A DNA stretch of 64,000 nt from Membranipora membranacea (taxonomy: Eukaryota; Bryozoa; Gymnolaemata; Cheilostomatida; Membraniporidae), in NCBI GenBank assembly GCA_914767715.1, contig OU612068.1:24986001-25050000 (forward strand), in the 5' to 3' direction. Under the pieces are notes generated by a model. The model was not told the origin of the DNA and searched no databases. It saw only the letters and a program-made list of their open reading frames with translations. This document shows, one piece after another, positions 25,818 to 37,921 of this stretch (position 1 is its first letter; every line of letters starts with the position of its first letter). A program made the translations under genes and the position numbers.

Positions 25818-28240
25818 ATATCGCAATCTCAGTAAAAGCCGTGTTTATAGTTCTTGCTAGCACATACAGCACATCTTTGGTTTGTGGTGGTGCTGGAAGC
25901 TTTATATATTCGTTTCGGTGGCTTGGAGCTATTGGTATCAGAAAAGCCTTTTGACCTGAGAACTATGAAAAATGTGAGTGATTTTCCAAGGATTGTAAGT
26001 TGCATCACAGAAACAAAACTGGGAAACTCTAAGTAACAGTCACATATCGCAAAACAGATATTTTCAGTGATACTCACAGGGGGGGGGGGGGTGAGCTATT
26101 AATTAGCATTCTCTCTCAATCAATCGCGTATCGAAGGTGGAATAGTCTCAACGAAGCTTTTTGCATATGAGACGTATTTTCTGGGAGTCAGTTCTTTCAT
26201 ATTGAAGTGGAGCTAATCATATTAGTGACAGGGAAATTTGCTTTCCATATGAGTTTTGCATTATGTCTTTTCATGTTAATGACTGGATCCTACTAGTCAT
26301 AGGTGCAGCTAATGCTACACCAATAAACTATAACATATATGCCCATGGCAGGTTGTTGAGGTGCCGATGCTTATATTCAAGAAACTTTTATAATCTCCGG
26401 AAATAGGAGGAGTGGGTAGACTTGCCAGACTGATTTTTCGCGTACACTTCTACTGCTGCCTATCAGGCCAGAGACATCAAAATCAAATCTATCATAACTG
26501 ACGGCCATTTAATGGTCATCTCAGGGTAAATTGTCATTCCAACAAAATACTGATACATAGTCAAATGAATATGATATTCTTTCAGATATTTAATATTCTG
26601 TTTAATACATTTCATCTGAACCAATCAATTTCATGAAATCAAAGGTGATATGAAGGCTTTTTTGGAAAAGAACGTATTGTAGATCGGCATTGCCATAACT
26701 TTGTGTGTTTCTAATTTCAACTTAACTGATCAGATTCTATTTTATCCAGGGAAATATTTTTATTACACTGATTCTGATGACTTAGAAATTGGAAAATATA
26801 TCAGTGTATTCATTCAACTTCATGATAGCCAGGGCGACATAGTTTTCCGCAACTATTCAACACATTTCACAGATAGCGCTACAGACTGTAATTTGGAGAC
26901 TAGTACAAGCAGGGTATCCGACCCATGTTCAGATGGTAAGTTCAGATAATTTTAAAACTAATCAAATTTCCCAATACCAGTACTGTAGCGTTGTGTGGTT
27001 GTCCTTGACCAACAACTAGGGAAAATCTGTTTCAAGCACGCTTGTTTTCAATTTACAGTTTTCAATAGGAGAAGCAATACCACCACTACCACCGAACCCA
27101 CCACTACAACTACAACAACAACTACCTCTACTATATCTCCAACTCTGAAGCTTCTCTGCAGCACCAGAAATTGGATCATTCCACAGTTCACTTTACCTGC
27201 AACGCATTTGAAAGATGAGCCAATTTGATGATCAGACAACCAACTTTCTTCTCATATTATTATCTGCGAAGTTACCAGTCTCAGATTTCATATTGCTGGA
27301 CATGCAATTTTATCATGTTTGTGAAAATTGTCTTCTGAATTAACTGTAGAAGATGATGATGGCTTGCCAAGTGGAGGATTAGTTGCAGCTATATCTATAC
27401 CACTGATTATCATTATTATCAACTTGATAGTGCTAGCAGTGATATTAGTGCGGAGACGGAGTATATCTGTAATAGGAAACAAAAATCGGTGATCAAATAA
27501 AGGACAGACTAAACAAAGTGCAAGGTATATATATCAGTATTAAAAAAACTTTTGACAAACGCCTAGAGAGCAATTTTGACAATAGCGCTTGTCTTTCTGG
27601 TTGCCCTTATGTTTCAAAGTAGTATAAATATTTATTTCAAAGAAAGCCTACTCGTTTACCAACTAATTTCCTAATCATAAATTTATATTGACCTATAATA
27701 TCACGCCAATCATATATGTCATCAATTATTTCTTTAGATTCGATGGAAATAGTGGACAACTCAATGTAGCAGTATCACAAACCTCAGCAAAGCACCATGC
27801 GGTGCAGGTACTGTCTGGAAATGAAGAGAAATATGAAACAACAATACAGTCACATACAACCCACACTTATGAATTTCTTGGTCCTCCCAGAAAACCACCA
27901 CCCCCTCCAAGACCATAGCAACAACAACAGTCACAGTCTGCTGTGACTTCAGTTGAACCAATGCGAACAAAGAAAATCAAATCTCATATGAGTAGAGATA
28001 TAAACCAACATGTGTATGACTACCCATATGAGGAGGGTCAGAAACATGAGGCCAGACAAAAACCACCCCCACCTCCTATCAGTATATGTTCCTGAATCAA
28101 AGGCTATACGAGCTTCAGATCAGGAGATTTACTGTGGACCTGAGGCTGCAGGACCACCTGACCCTAGAGGATACAGGGACTATGATCATGTCACAGTTGG
28201 TCAGCGTGAGTACTACCCACCTACCAAATGTTATACATGA
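25818..28240 (+). pseudogene. Gene F: decayed six-exon receptor-family copy
   Basis: Relics of all six exons lie in order. Exon 1 (about 25818-25972) lacks the ATG through a one-base loss and has TGA before PENYEK. Exon 2 (about 26395-26523) is frameshifted. Exon 3 (about 26750-26935) is intact (KYFYYTDSDDLEIGKYIS). Exon 4 (from 27058) is a Thr-rich stalk, with a run of about nine Thr, and lacks a clear donor. Exon 5 (about 27350-27525) keeps GGLVAAISIPLIIIIINLIVLAVILV but has TGA after GNKNR. Exon 6 (about 27738-28240) has a TAG after PPPPPRP and a frameshift before DQEIYCGPEAAGPPDP...YRDYDHVTV. These defects make it non-functional as a receptor. It most resembles genes E and G. Confidence 0.8.
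26080..26092. repeat. Poly-G tract
   Basis: An uninterrupted run of about 12 G in an intron relic of pseudogene F. Similar runs (G or C) lie at 32443-32461, 40033-40046, 51426-51439 and 52136-52149. Their lengths may be unreliable in an assembly. Confidence 0.8.
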
Positions 28241-29464
28241 ATCTGGGAGAATCACTGCAATCAGTTATAATCATAGCATTAGATATGCTCAGTGACAATG
28301 CTTTTAGTTTAGATTGAATTTTGTGACTCCAGAGGTCCCAAATGAGATTAGCAGGACACTTTTCTTATTGGTGTAATGACATAGAAATGGCGAATCAATT
28401 TGTCAGCCAACAAGCAGTCTAGGCGAGATTTTCTGCTAGTGTTTCACTTATATGTCTACGGATTTAAATTTTTTTTCATTTTTAAAGTAGAGATAGCTTT
28501 GGATTCAAGTGAAGGCAAGATACTTTATCAACTGATTTTGATTTCCATTTTGATACTTTTTTTGATAGATCATCCTCAAACAGAACAGTTGTAAGTTGAA
28601 CCAAAAATAATGTTCAACACATCTGGAGAAGTACTTTCAACGCCAACAGCCATATTTGTTTCCTCATCTTACTAATAAATTAATTATTGCATATCTATTT
28701 TGAGCCCTTTAACTCCTAAGATATGGACTGCACACTTAGCAAGCATTTCAAAACGTTGGCACTACTACCTTGGCGCAGATGTTATTCTAATTTCGATAAT
28801 AAAGAACATTAATCTTAACAAGAGCCATTTCTATATATTGTGATTCACTTCATAATAGGGTCTATCTGTTGGTTCATTTTATTAGAGGAATGAAGCCACT
28901 GACCTTGTCATATAAAGGTCATCCACCAGGATCCTCCCAAATTATATCCATCATGAAGTGATCAGAGAGCTAAGTTTTCATACCATCAGTCAATGTTTTA
29001 ATAGACTAGCATGTTAGTGAAAAGTGTACTGCCTCTGAAACAATTTGTCGGAACCTTGTTTTGTGTCCTCGGGAACAATAGTTTTATCACCGTCAATATG
29101 TTCAGGCCACAAGGCCTCTTTCCACCAGAAATCAAGCATGTTGAGGGAATTTGATGAAATGCTCCTATAATAACTGAGATTATGCCAGTCTGAGACATTC
29201 CAGAAAATATTTAGAGGGCTATATCTGTCATCAATAGTCATTAGGCCAGCAGAACACAACTGCCAAACACAACATAACCATCGCATTAAAAAAATATTTT
29301 CACAAATCACAAATCCTTACCAAATACCTAGTTCCTCAAATTGTAACAGGAATGCAGTCATGAACTAGAGAGCTGCAACTGTCATCATAATATCGATAGA
29401 CATGGCACTAGTCCAAAACGCAACAAAAAACATGAGGCGATAAAGATTTTCAACAAAACACAAC
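28241..29464. other. Intergenic region between pseudogene F and gene G
   Basis: AT-rich, no repeat family recognised. A minus-strand frame at 29286-29014 (start MRWLCCVWQLCSAGLM, signal-peptide-like, about 90 residues, ending QRQYTFH) is the only protein-like stretch. It has no recognised family and no support from context. Confidence 0.35.
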
Positions 29465-29668
29465 TACCTAGTTCCTCAACTTGGAACAGGGATTCTTTTG
29501 CTATATTAGCTCAGCATTGACACATATTTCACTACAAAGTAGCAATAAATCAACGAGTTGAATCAAGCGTATAGAAAGTAGATAGGAAACTGATTTTGTC
29601 AGAGTAGCTTGTACGGTGGTATGTAAAACAACCATAGCCTTGTTTTGTCTGATTTCAATCTTATCAGC
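29465..29668 (+). promoter_or_regulatory. Conserved upstream block of gene G
   Basis: It aligns over about 200 bases with the sequence upstream of gene I on the opposite strand (49395-49176). Shared pieces are CAAAGTAGCAAT, GAGTTGAATCAAGCGT, TAGAAAGTAGA, TGTGG/ACGGTGGTATG and CTTGTTTTGTCTGATTTC. It is a second promoter type, distinct from that of genes D and E. Confidence 0.6.
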
Positions 29669-32600
29669 ATGGTTGCAAGCTATGTAAAAGTATTATTTTT
29701 GGTTTCCGTGAGCACATGCATCATGCATTTCGTCTGTGGTGATGTATTTGATGGACTTGGGAGAATAATGTTTTCTCATCTACAGAGTTTTGCTTATTAT
29801 TTTTACGGTGGTGATTGTTTTGGCAGTGGTATGCAGATAGCATATCGTCCCGAGAACTACGCAAAATGTAAGTACTGAATACTGGTTTTAAAAGATTTTT
29901 TCCCCTCCTTCTCTTTCACTGAATCCTATTTTGCGTCACTACTCTGATATCAACCTACCTTCTCTCCTGGGGACACGCCCACACCACTCATGTTGTCCCC
30001 TTTTTATCTCAGCTTAATCTGCTATATAAGCAACACTCACATTGGCCGTCCTCATCTCTTTTGCCCCAATATTCTCTTTTTCTCTTTGTGACAATGGCTA
30101 TTTCCATAATCCATATGTCAGTGAGGATTGATTGCGTCTTTCATGAAACGATATCATAAATATTTCATTTCAGATAATCCAGAGAAAGGAGGAGTGGTAA
30201 GACTTGCTAAGGTGGTGTTCGCTCAAGCTTATACTTATGCAGCTGCCAACAAAGATAAAGACAGTAAATCTATGTTAACTGACAGCCACGTAATGACCTG
30301 GTCATTGAAAGGTAAATTATCGTAACCATTTTCATATTCATTGGACTTTAAGTCACCTTCTATATGTCGACTTGACTTTGGTATGAGGGCTAATCGGCAT
30401 AGCTCATAGGAATAGCATTTAGGTCCACTTGCGTTGACTTTTATTTCATTTGTGTCCCTTCATTCAAATTAAGGTTGTGTAGATGAATGGGTAGTAACAG
30501 AGACCTAAATGCAGGAGGCCCGGGTTCCATTCCTGGCCATGTCAGATCTTGTGTGAAGTTTTATCATTACCATAGTTACTATGACATCACTCTTTTCAAA
30601 TACCTCATAACCTGTGTGAAACTCAACGTGATCAAAATAAATAATTTAAATTTAACTCCACTTAATTCAGAATTTCCAAAGTCCTGCTAGTGCAGACAAA
30701 TTTAAATGCATCCTAATGGCACTCTATTTGGAATTTGGAACGAGTATTTTCATTTCCTTATTTGTCACTGATTGGGTCCAACCACCAACATCATGTTATT
30801 GATTCTAAGATGATGCAGTATTTTATTGTAATAATTAAATTGTTTTTATATATTGATTCAGGGAAATACTATTACTATATCGGCCTTGAAGACTTGGAAA
30901 TAGGACAGTACTTCAGTGTGCGTATTCAGCTTCATGACAGAAGAGGGGAGACTATTTACAGCGATAGTAGTACATATGCCATAAGTCACTCTACTGATTG
31001 TGAAGTTGAGAAAAGCTCCTCAAGTGTATCCAATCCATGCTCAGACAGTAAGTTTGTTAACAATTGCCGAGCTTATTGAGCGGAGGGCAGCACTTGAAGA
31101 CAAATCTTGCCTGCTATTTCCAAAAGTCTCTCATTTAGGGCACATATAATATTAGATCTCATGACTATGGTGTAGATGGGGAGGTGAGATTAGCTAACAA
31201 TGGGTGTAACTTGTCTTTTAGTAAGAGTTTGGTCAAGAGTTATTGCACGTTATGTGTGAGCATAAGGCAGATAAGCTGTTTGTTGAGACCCGAGGCAGGT
31301 GAATGATGACATATCTTGAGCTTTGGACCATACGGTCCTGTTGAAACTTTTATTGCATTCTGATATCAATGTTTTTATTTAAACTTTTCCTTCAAGTTGA
31401 CAAGTGTGAATGTTTTTATCAGGATGACATTGCTTGTAAGAAATTTATTTGTATATTATGCTGTATATTTTGTCTGGAGTGGCAATACCTGGTCATTACA
31501 AAATACTCTCCTCTAATTTTAACTTGATCAACATTCAATTTTGTAGTTTTCAATGATGACACCAACTGGCATTTCGATCGTACCAACGACGATGTAGCAG
31601 ATGAAACTACCACTGAGATGAAACTATTCAAGGGTAGGAATTGCCATTGACCATGTAAAGCTGTCATAAAACCATCAGCCCACTTCTGATAGAGAATGAG
31701 GAAAGTACCTTCTCACAAGTACAAACCTGACCTCAGGATCATGTAACCTGTTGTTGGAGCACGAGAAGCACTGTCCATTTCACCCCTGTGAGAAGATATT
31801 AGTATAGCTGAGAAATATATTTATAGCTTATCAGTCGATACATGTGTTGTGATTGGATGAAGATGTTCTAGTATTTGACCTTAGTTAGGGGAAAGTAAAA
31901 CACTTAAACAACTAGGTGAATCAATTTTATTCATGTATCAAATTATTCTCTGATTCTTCAGCTCCGTAATGATGTGCTTCTTTGGAAAATTGGTCCACTC
32001 TTAGCGCATTTTATATCTATCGCAGTAGAGGCCTTCCCGAAAACGCTCACATCAAGCCAGGCTAACGTTTTGTGACGTCAGAGAGCTGTTTGAGTGATCA
32101 GCCTATTGTAAAGTCAAAACAAACAGAGCTATCTTGTATTCAATACAGCAGAAAATCCATGGTGCTGATTTTCGTTTTCCACTATGAGCCTATGCACCCA
32201 CATCTCAATTGCAACCTCATGGAAGGGCACTGGCATCCCCATCACCAAATTTGAGATAAGATGGTCTAAAAAGTCAGCTTATTTGTGTGATTTCTGCAAA
32301 TGTAGGTCAACACAGAGCACCAAACTAAGGCTATATTGAGTAGTAAGGTATTCAATGAAACTTGAAAGGCCCCCATTGAATACAATACTCCACTGAAATC
32401 CACTGGCTAAGTAAACAAACTTTGAATTTTATATTACAACACGGGCGGGGGGGGGGGGGGGTGTGTGTGTTCGATTGAGAATAAATGACACATACTATAA
32501 ACTGGGGTAAGACGCAGGCCAGATAATAAAATAATCCAGCGATAGCTGAGTCATCGGCTGCACGAAGTTAGTGAAAATAAAGGCGAAGGGAACGGAGATC

Positions 32601-35175
32601 AAGAATTTTTAGACATTGGCGTTCAAATTTGTTATAGCTTTAGACTTTAGATAAAGCTTTTGACATTAACTGTGTTACTGCTCTCATATTCTTGAATCTG
32701 ACAAGCTTATAGTATGCCTTATGTATAATTATGTGAACTTTACTTAGGACCTGCTGTTTGCCATCCATTGTATATTTATAATTGGAGATTTTTAATTGAT
32801 CAAACTTTATCAGCAGACAAAAATTCTATGTGATGATAGAATTCTAAATAGTGTGCTGGGTAGATGGTGAGCCGAGGTAAATCCGAAAAATACTGTGCTG
32901 CGGCTAACTGTGACAAAGATTCTTGATATTTTGTAAAAAATGGCCAGAACACAAAACATCAACCAAGACACAAATTTTTGCTGGTTATGTAAATCAAAAT
33001 CTATTTGTCATCAATTATTGTAATGTCCATTGAAATATTATTATTGTCATTCCGCTTGAGAAACAAGCCTACCTCTGCATGCATATCCTCCACAGTCAGT
33101 TCTTGTGAAGAAACATATTCCTTCACCATCAGTTGCCTGCCCCATTCCTCTAGAATGGCCCCAAAAGCTTCATTTTTTGAATCAACAGATTCGTCACTTA
33201 GATAACATCAGTTATCTGACGACATTAATGCCATCGAAGTATTTTGCCCAAAACTAAGGATCGTAAATTTAATAACTTGTGTTGAATAATGTTAGACAAA
33301 TTGATCGTCGCTCATAAACTAACTCTGGCTTTGTGAATTGGGGCTTGTATCATTCTATGGTCATGGATGTTTATAGGATGAGCATATCACAGAGTAAGGA
33401 TATATCCTTACTCTGTGAGCATATTTTGCAGACATTGATGAGGTAATTTATTATGACAGCAATAATGTTTTTTTTGACGGCAATGTGATATTTTATGTGG
33501 GGAGAGCCTTGTCAAAGATTATAAAACATTGGCCATGTAGACATAACCATCCACTAGGATACTGTGTCTAGTCAACAAAGATGTTGATGCGTGACCTATT
33601 TAGCTAAAGTTGTTGAGGAATTTCTATCAACACAGCGCACTAACAGCTCTGTGACGTCAAATATCACCCCCTTTTCAGGGTTAATTTTATGTGAGCGTCT
33701 TTAGGAAGGCCTCTACTGCGATAGATATATAATGCACTTAGAGTGGACCAATTTTTTAAAGAAGCATATCATTACTGAGGTGGAGAATCAGAGGAATAAT
33801 GTGATGCATAAGTAATATTGAGCCACCTAGTGGTTTAAACACAAATGTAGGTTGTCATTTGTTTAAAGATGATGATGATGATGGTGATGGTGGCTTGTCA
33901 AGTGGAGGTATAGCGGCAGCCATATCAATACCACTGATTATAATTATTATCATAGTGATAGCAGTAGCAGTGATACTACTTAGGAGACAAAACAGTTTGG
34001 TCACAAGAAACAACAACCAGCACCCTAACAACACTAGAGGTCAACAACATGCAAGGTATGTCAGTATATAGCGTATGCATATGTAAAGAGGCCAGACAGG
34101 AAAATAATATTGATTATGGCAAATTTTCGGCTGGATCTCATGAGGCCTAGACATCTCTAGTCGCTACCATACAATTCAGTTGCTACCCATAAAAATCTGC
34201 ACAAAGTTAACTCAGCTGTAAGGATTGCAGAAAAACTGCATACATGTAAGTATCATAATGGTTTATTTCATGACTCATATTGCAGATTTCTTGTTCCGCC
34301 TATTGTTAGATAGAATGACTGACAACCCACCCGATTGCCAATCATAACATGATTGGGAGAGAGCCAACGCCAGGTCATATTGATACTTTCAGGAAAGTAC
34401 CTTTGACCTTGACCACATTATGCTAAATAAGAGGTAATGCATAATGTGAATATCTGGTGACCAGAGTAAGTTTCGAACCCACGAGTTTCAAACTCAACCA
34501 ATTCTGTCAGAACATGTGATCTCAGGGTGCCTTATCAATAAACAGATGGAGGCAAGCCAAAAAAGGTACTTTCACCGAGGTACCAATGACCTGACATTGG
34601 CTCTATTACTCACCGAACCAATCAGCTCGCTATATAGCATCATAAAAAATGAATAAAATTGGTCAAAAATGGACTCTTTCGGTTAAAATTATAGGTTCAG
34701 TCAAAGTGGACAAGTCAATCTAGCAGTTTCTCAAAGCTCTGCAGTGCAACATACACAATCTTTATTTGCGGATAAAGAGCAGAGGTATGAAATTCCCCTA
34801 CCTGCACAAACAAGCAATGTTTATGAAGTTCTCCCACCTCCAAGATCAATGCCACCTCCACCTCCACCACCGCAACCAACACAACAACCCAGGATACATC
34901 CATCAACTACAAGGTTTGCTGTTCAAGCTCGTCCAACCCAGCAAACCAAATATCCATATGAGGAGGGCAAACGCCAACATGGAGCACATGGGCTACCTCC
35001 TTTGCCAACTCAACCATCCACATTCGGATCTCAGGCTATGCAAGCTACAACGAGTTTTAAAATGTACTGTGGTCCTGAGGCTTCAGCACCCCCTGCTCCT
35101 GAGGAGTACAGAAGCTATGATGACATCACAGTGGGTCAACCTGAGTATTACCCATCAGAAGAATGTCAAACATGA
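29669..35175 (+). CDS. Gene G: complete six-exon type I membrane receptor-like protein
   Basis: Exons 29669-29867, 30174-30311, 30862-31047, 31547-31633, 33869-34055 and 34695-35175 join to 1,278 bp (425 aa). The signal peptide is MVASYVKVLFLVSVSTCIMH. The ectodomain has DVFDGLGRIMFSH, an extra insert (YYFYGGDCFGSG) before MQIAYRPENYAK, then VRLAKVVFAQAYTYAAANK, DSHVMTWS, KYYYYIGLEDLEIGQYFS and GETIYSDS. The stalk exon is only 29 residues (46 in gene E) and not Ser-rich. Exon 5 has DDDDDGDGG and a membrane segment (ISIPLIIIIIIVIAVAVILL). The 160-residue tail has RYEIPL, YEVLPPP, a run of seven Pro, MYCGPEASAPP and YRSYDDITVGQPEYY. Intron 4 is interrupted by a 1.9 kb inverted-repeat element ending 30 bp before exon 5, and intron 5 holds a small fold-back element. 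The extra Cys in exon 1 is unique in the cluster. Confidence 0.85.
30473..30545 (+). repeat. Probable tRNA-derived SINE head
   Basis: GGTTGTGTAGATGAATGGGTAGTAAC...GGCCCGGGTTCCATTCCTGGCC has a good B-box (GGTTCCATTCC) and an A-box-like segment at tRNA spacing. It lies in intron 2 of gene G. The 3' end may be the A/T-rich run near 30635-30660. Confidence 0.45.
31904..33838. mobile_element. 1.9 kb DNA transposon-like element with ~200-bp terminal inverted repeats and TTAA ends
   Basis: The left arm (31904-32095) and right arm (33645-33838) are inverted copies of each other. Shared stretches include ACTAGGTG, TTGGTCCACTC, ATCTATCGCAGTAGAGGCC, ACGCTCACAT and TGACGTCA. Both outer ends are TTAA, which fits a TTAA-targeting superfamily (piggyBac or Kolobok type). 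The interior has no transposase-like ORF, so it is non-autonomous. It holds a poly-G/GT tract (32443-32470) and the second 30-32 bp palindrome (33387-33418). It sits in intron 4 of gene G. Confidence 0.75.
33381..33424. mobile_element. Second copy of the 30-32 bp palindrome with 7-bp flanking duplication
   Basis: The palindrome at 33387-33418 is identical to that at 20639-20670. Here the 30-bp core is bracketed by the direct repeat AGCATAT. The different flanks at the two sites show that the core, not its surroundings, is the repeated unit. It is nested inside the TTAA-ended element. Confidence 0.7.
34361..34612. mobile_element. Small fold-back element in intron 5 of gene G
   Basis: The left arm (about 34363-34408) and right arm (about 34563-34609) are imperfect inverted copies, sharing AGAGCCAANGNCAGGTCATT and GAAAGTACCTTT. 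No ORF. A B-box-like GGGTTCGAAAC lies on the minus strand at about 34470-34481. It could be a MITE carrying or next to a SINE fragment. Confidence 0.5.
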
Positions 35176-36492
35176 CTCTGTGTGTCTGCCATTGGCCCTG
35201 ATCAGATTCATTCTGAACACCAGGAGACAGCTATTATTTATAAAAATTGAGCTGTGGAGTGTTCCTTGTTTTTAAAGGAACTCGTGCCATTCACTTTATA
35301 TTCATTTCATTTGACAACCTTGTTTTTCTTCTAACAATCACCCTGTTCTAGGGTGCATAGTAAGATATCACAGAGCTGCTAGTGACTCTATATCTCAATA
35401 TTCCAAACAGATGGAAGATATTCTCATGCACTGAAATATGAATTGACTGCCTGTAAGATTTGGGCACCAGGGGAGATAACTTTGGACTAGGAATAATTAT
35501 TAGATACAATGCTTGAATGATTGTCCTCAGTCTTAAACTACTGCTGCCACTCATGCAAATTTGTGCTCATTGAATTCTGCATAGCTCCAAGATAATTAAT
35601 TGATACTTAAATCTCATAATTGTCACCTAATGGACAAATAATTTACACTAACTGATCTTCAAAATCAGGGCATGAAATCTACCACCAGCTTATGACGTGT
35701 ACAGTCTGCACTAGTAAGACGGTAGATAATAATTTTTATACCCTAATTTTGACAATCAGTTTGTGCAAATTATTTGCTCATTAAGTGACAATGCTGAGAT
35801 TGCAGCCTCATTTCATTAGTTTTGAGCTACACAGAATTCTATCAGCACACATTTGGCTGTGTGGCAGCAGTGGTTTAAATGGTTTTTATCAAGCAGCCAA
35901 GAGATAAATTAGGGAGAATTAATTCATCTCGGATTGTATAAGTTTTCCTCATGACTCGGTAATAAAGTTTTGAACTTCCTTTTCTGCAATACCTGCTTTG
36001 CCATTCAGAAGCATCTATTTTGGATGCACTATATAGTGATCCGTGCATTGACAATTAGATCTCTTTCAACGGCACCAATTCATTTTTGATGACATTTCCA
36101 ACTCTTATATGCATGTTTAATCTTCCTCTTTTTAGTCCGTTATGCACATCCATCTATGACAGACCACAAAATGAAAACTCAAACCTTGACTGATCTAATA
36201 TTATTTATTAAAGGTGATATAAATAACGAGAAGAAGATAGTTGCTCTTTTTAACACTATTGTCATTTGTCTTGATCCCGAAAGACATGCTCAGTACAATT
36301 TTGATTAATGACTCAAAATTTTGTGTTTATGACGATCAACAACAAATAGCTCTCACAACCACTAATCAAACAAGCTCATGCAATGAATCAATATGTTATG
36401 AAAGTGTAGAATAAGCACAATTTTGTGATACGAGAGACAAGTGAGAAAGACCCAAGTTTTTTCATGAAGCTTTGTAAATTATTTGCAGCAAA
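35176..36492. other. Intergenic region after gene G
   Basis: No gene seen. The segment 35755-35860 recurs at 46335-46440 (both have CAGTTTGTGCAAATTATTTG and similar following bases), so part of it is a dispersed repeat. Confidence 0.4.
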
Positions 36493-37921
36493 ATGATCTG
36501 TGGGAAAGTTGTATATTTTTCTTCTTGGGATCTTGGGATATGGTGCACATTCTGTCCATGGTGATATATTATTTCATAGAGGCTTGGTATTTATATTTTC
36601 TCATCTAGACTCCCAGTTTTAAGCCAATGCCTAAACTGTAGATTTTCTGTAATAATATATAACCCAATCACTCAACTAAAAGTACAACTGAGGGTCGTTA
36701 ACAGTATTTTAAGAATAATATGTCATGCAAAAATTTTATCATGGTGTGATAGATTGAATAAAGTCAGTCAAAAGTTCATCGAAACACCCGAAGAACTTGG
36801 TTTGTGGGCAGATGGGGAACTACTAGGTACACAAAAAAAATACAAACGGGAAATGAGGACATTTTGAAAAAGCGGATCAACGTCTCTACAGTTCACTACA
36901 AGGAAGTTTTGTCCAGATATATCAAACAGGCACTTACATTTGAATTTAGGGATTAATGAAGACTACATTATTTCACCTTTGTGGTGATAATCCAGGGCGA
37001 ATTATACGACCATATCTAAGTTTTTTGTCGTTAAGATTTGACTGTTAGGTAGGTATCAGCCACTACCAGGTTATAGGTTGAATTTGGTAATGGTCTCTGC
37101 CATCGCCTTGGAATTATTTGTTAAACATCTTCAAATTCTATGGCGTATACTGTGACTGTCATCAAGGTGATTGTACATCCAGGAAAGAGTGCCCTATTAC
37201 CTGAGATTGGCTCTTCCTTGACATACACCATATAATGTCCAGTGCATTGGGTTTTTGATGGATAAAGTTACAAGTTGTTAGAAGGCAATTTGCTTCTTTT
37301 TAGTAACATGAGAAATGTAAAACATCAAATGAGAGGATTCAATGAAGTAATTGACATCAGGTCTGAAGCTTGTTAAAATAAGACCCCTTCTTTGGCTCAG
37401 GCATGTTGTTTGTCCATGATGAATTTTTCAAAACTTACAGATCTTCAAAGCAAGCCAAAAACAGAAAATCTGTGATTACAACAGCGTTGTAATGGGCTAG
37501 TCATCCAAAGGTAATTGTCATCCGATTGTCACCGAAGTTGCGCTTTTCATTCTTGGAACTGAAAGATTTAACCATTGAGGAGAGTAAATGTATTTTATTG
37601 GAACTACAAATAAGATAACCTATGACAGGAGGGGACAACTCTAAAATTCAATGGTTTTATTATCACCGCTCTAAATAATTTTTCTGGCAAAAAAACAGAA
37701 AAAAAACAATTAATTCTTCATTCTTGAGAGAACTTTTATAACATTGGCATTGAAGACTGAGAGAATGGACAGAATGTCAGTGTACGTGTTGAACTTCATG
37801 ATCTATTCATAAGGAGACAGGTCACCATAAATACTGATACCCATGGCACAGGGTACACCCAGTAACATTGAGATTGAGACAGGCACAGTGACTGTGTATG
37901 GTCCATGATCAGATAGTAAGT
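36493..37921 (+). pseudogene. Gene H: relics of one or two receptor-family copies
   Basis: At 36493-36620 a decayed exon 1 is seen (ATG, hydrophobic start, then a relic of the FYxG...FIFSHLDS block). At 36893-37090 pieces of the D/E-type and F-type upstream sequence occur (CACTACAAGGAAGTTTTGTC; GGTTATAGGTTGA). At 37433-37511 exon 2 remains as CTTACAGAT and a frameshifted copy of DSKSIITDSHVMNWSSKG. At 37736-37919 exon 3 remains, with stops, down to TGATCAGATAGTAAG. No membrane or tail exon was found. Confidence 0.6.

Noticed and set aside
34766-35275. 169-codon frame overlapping the tail exon of gene G
   Set aside because: It overlaps the conserved tail in another frame. Paralogs do not conserve it.
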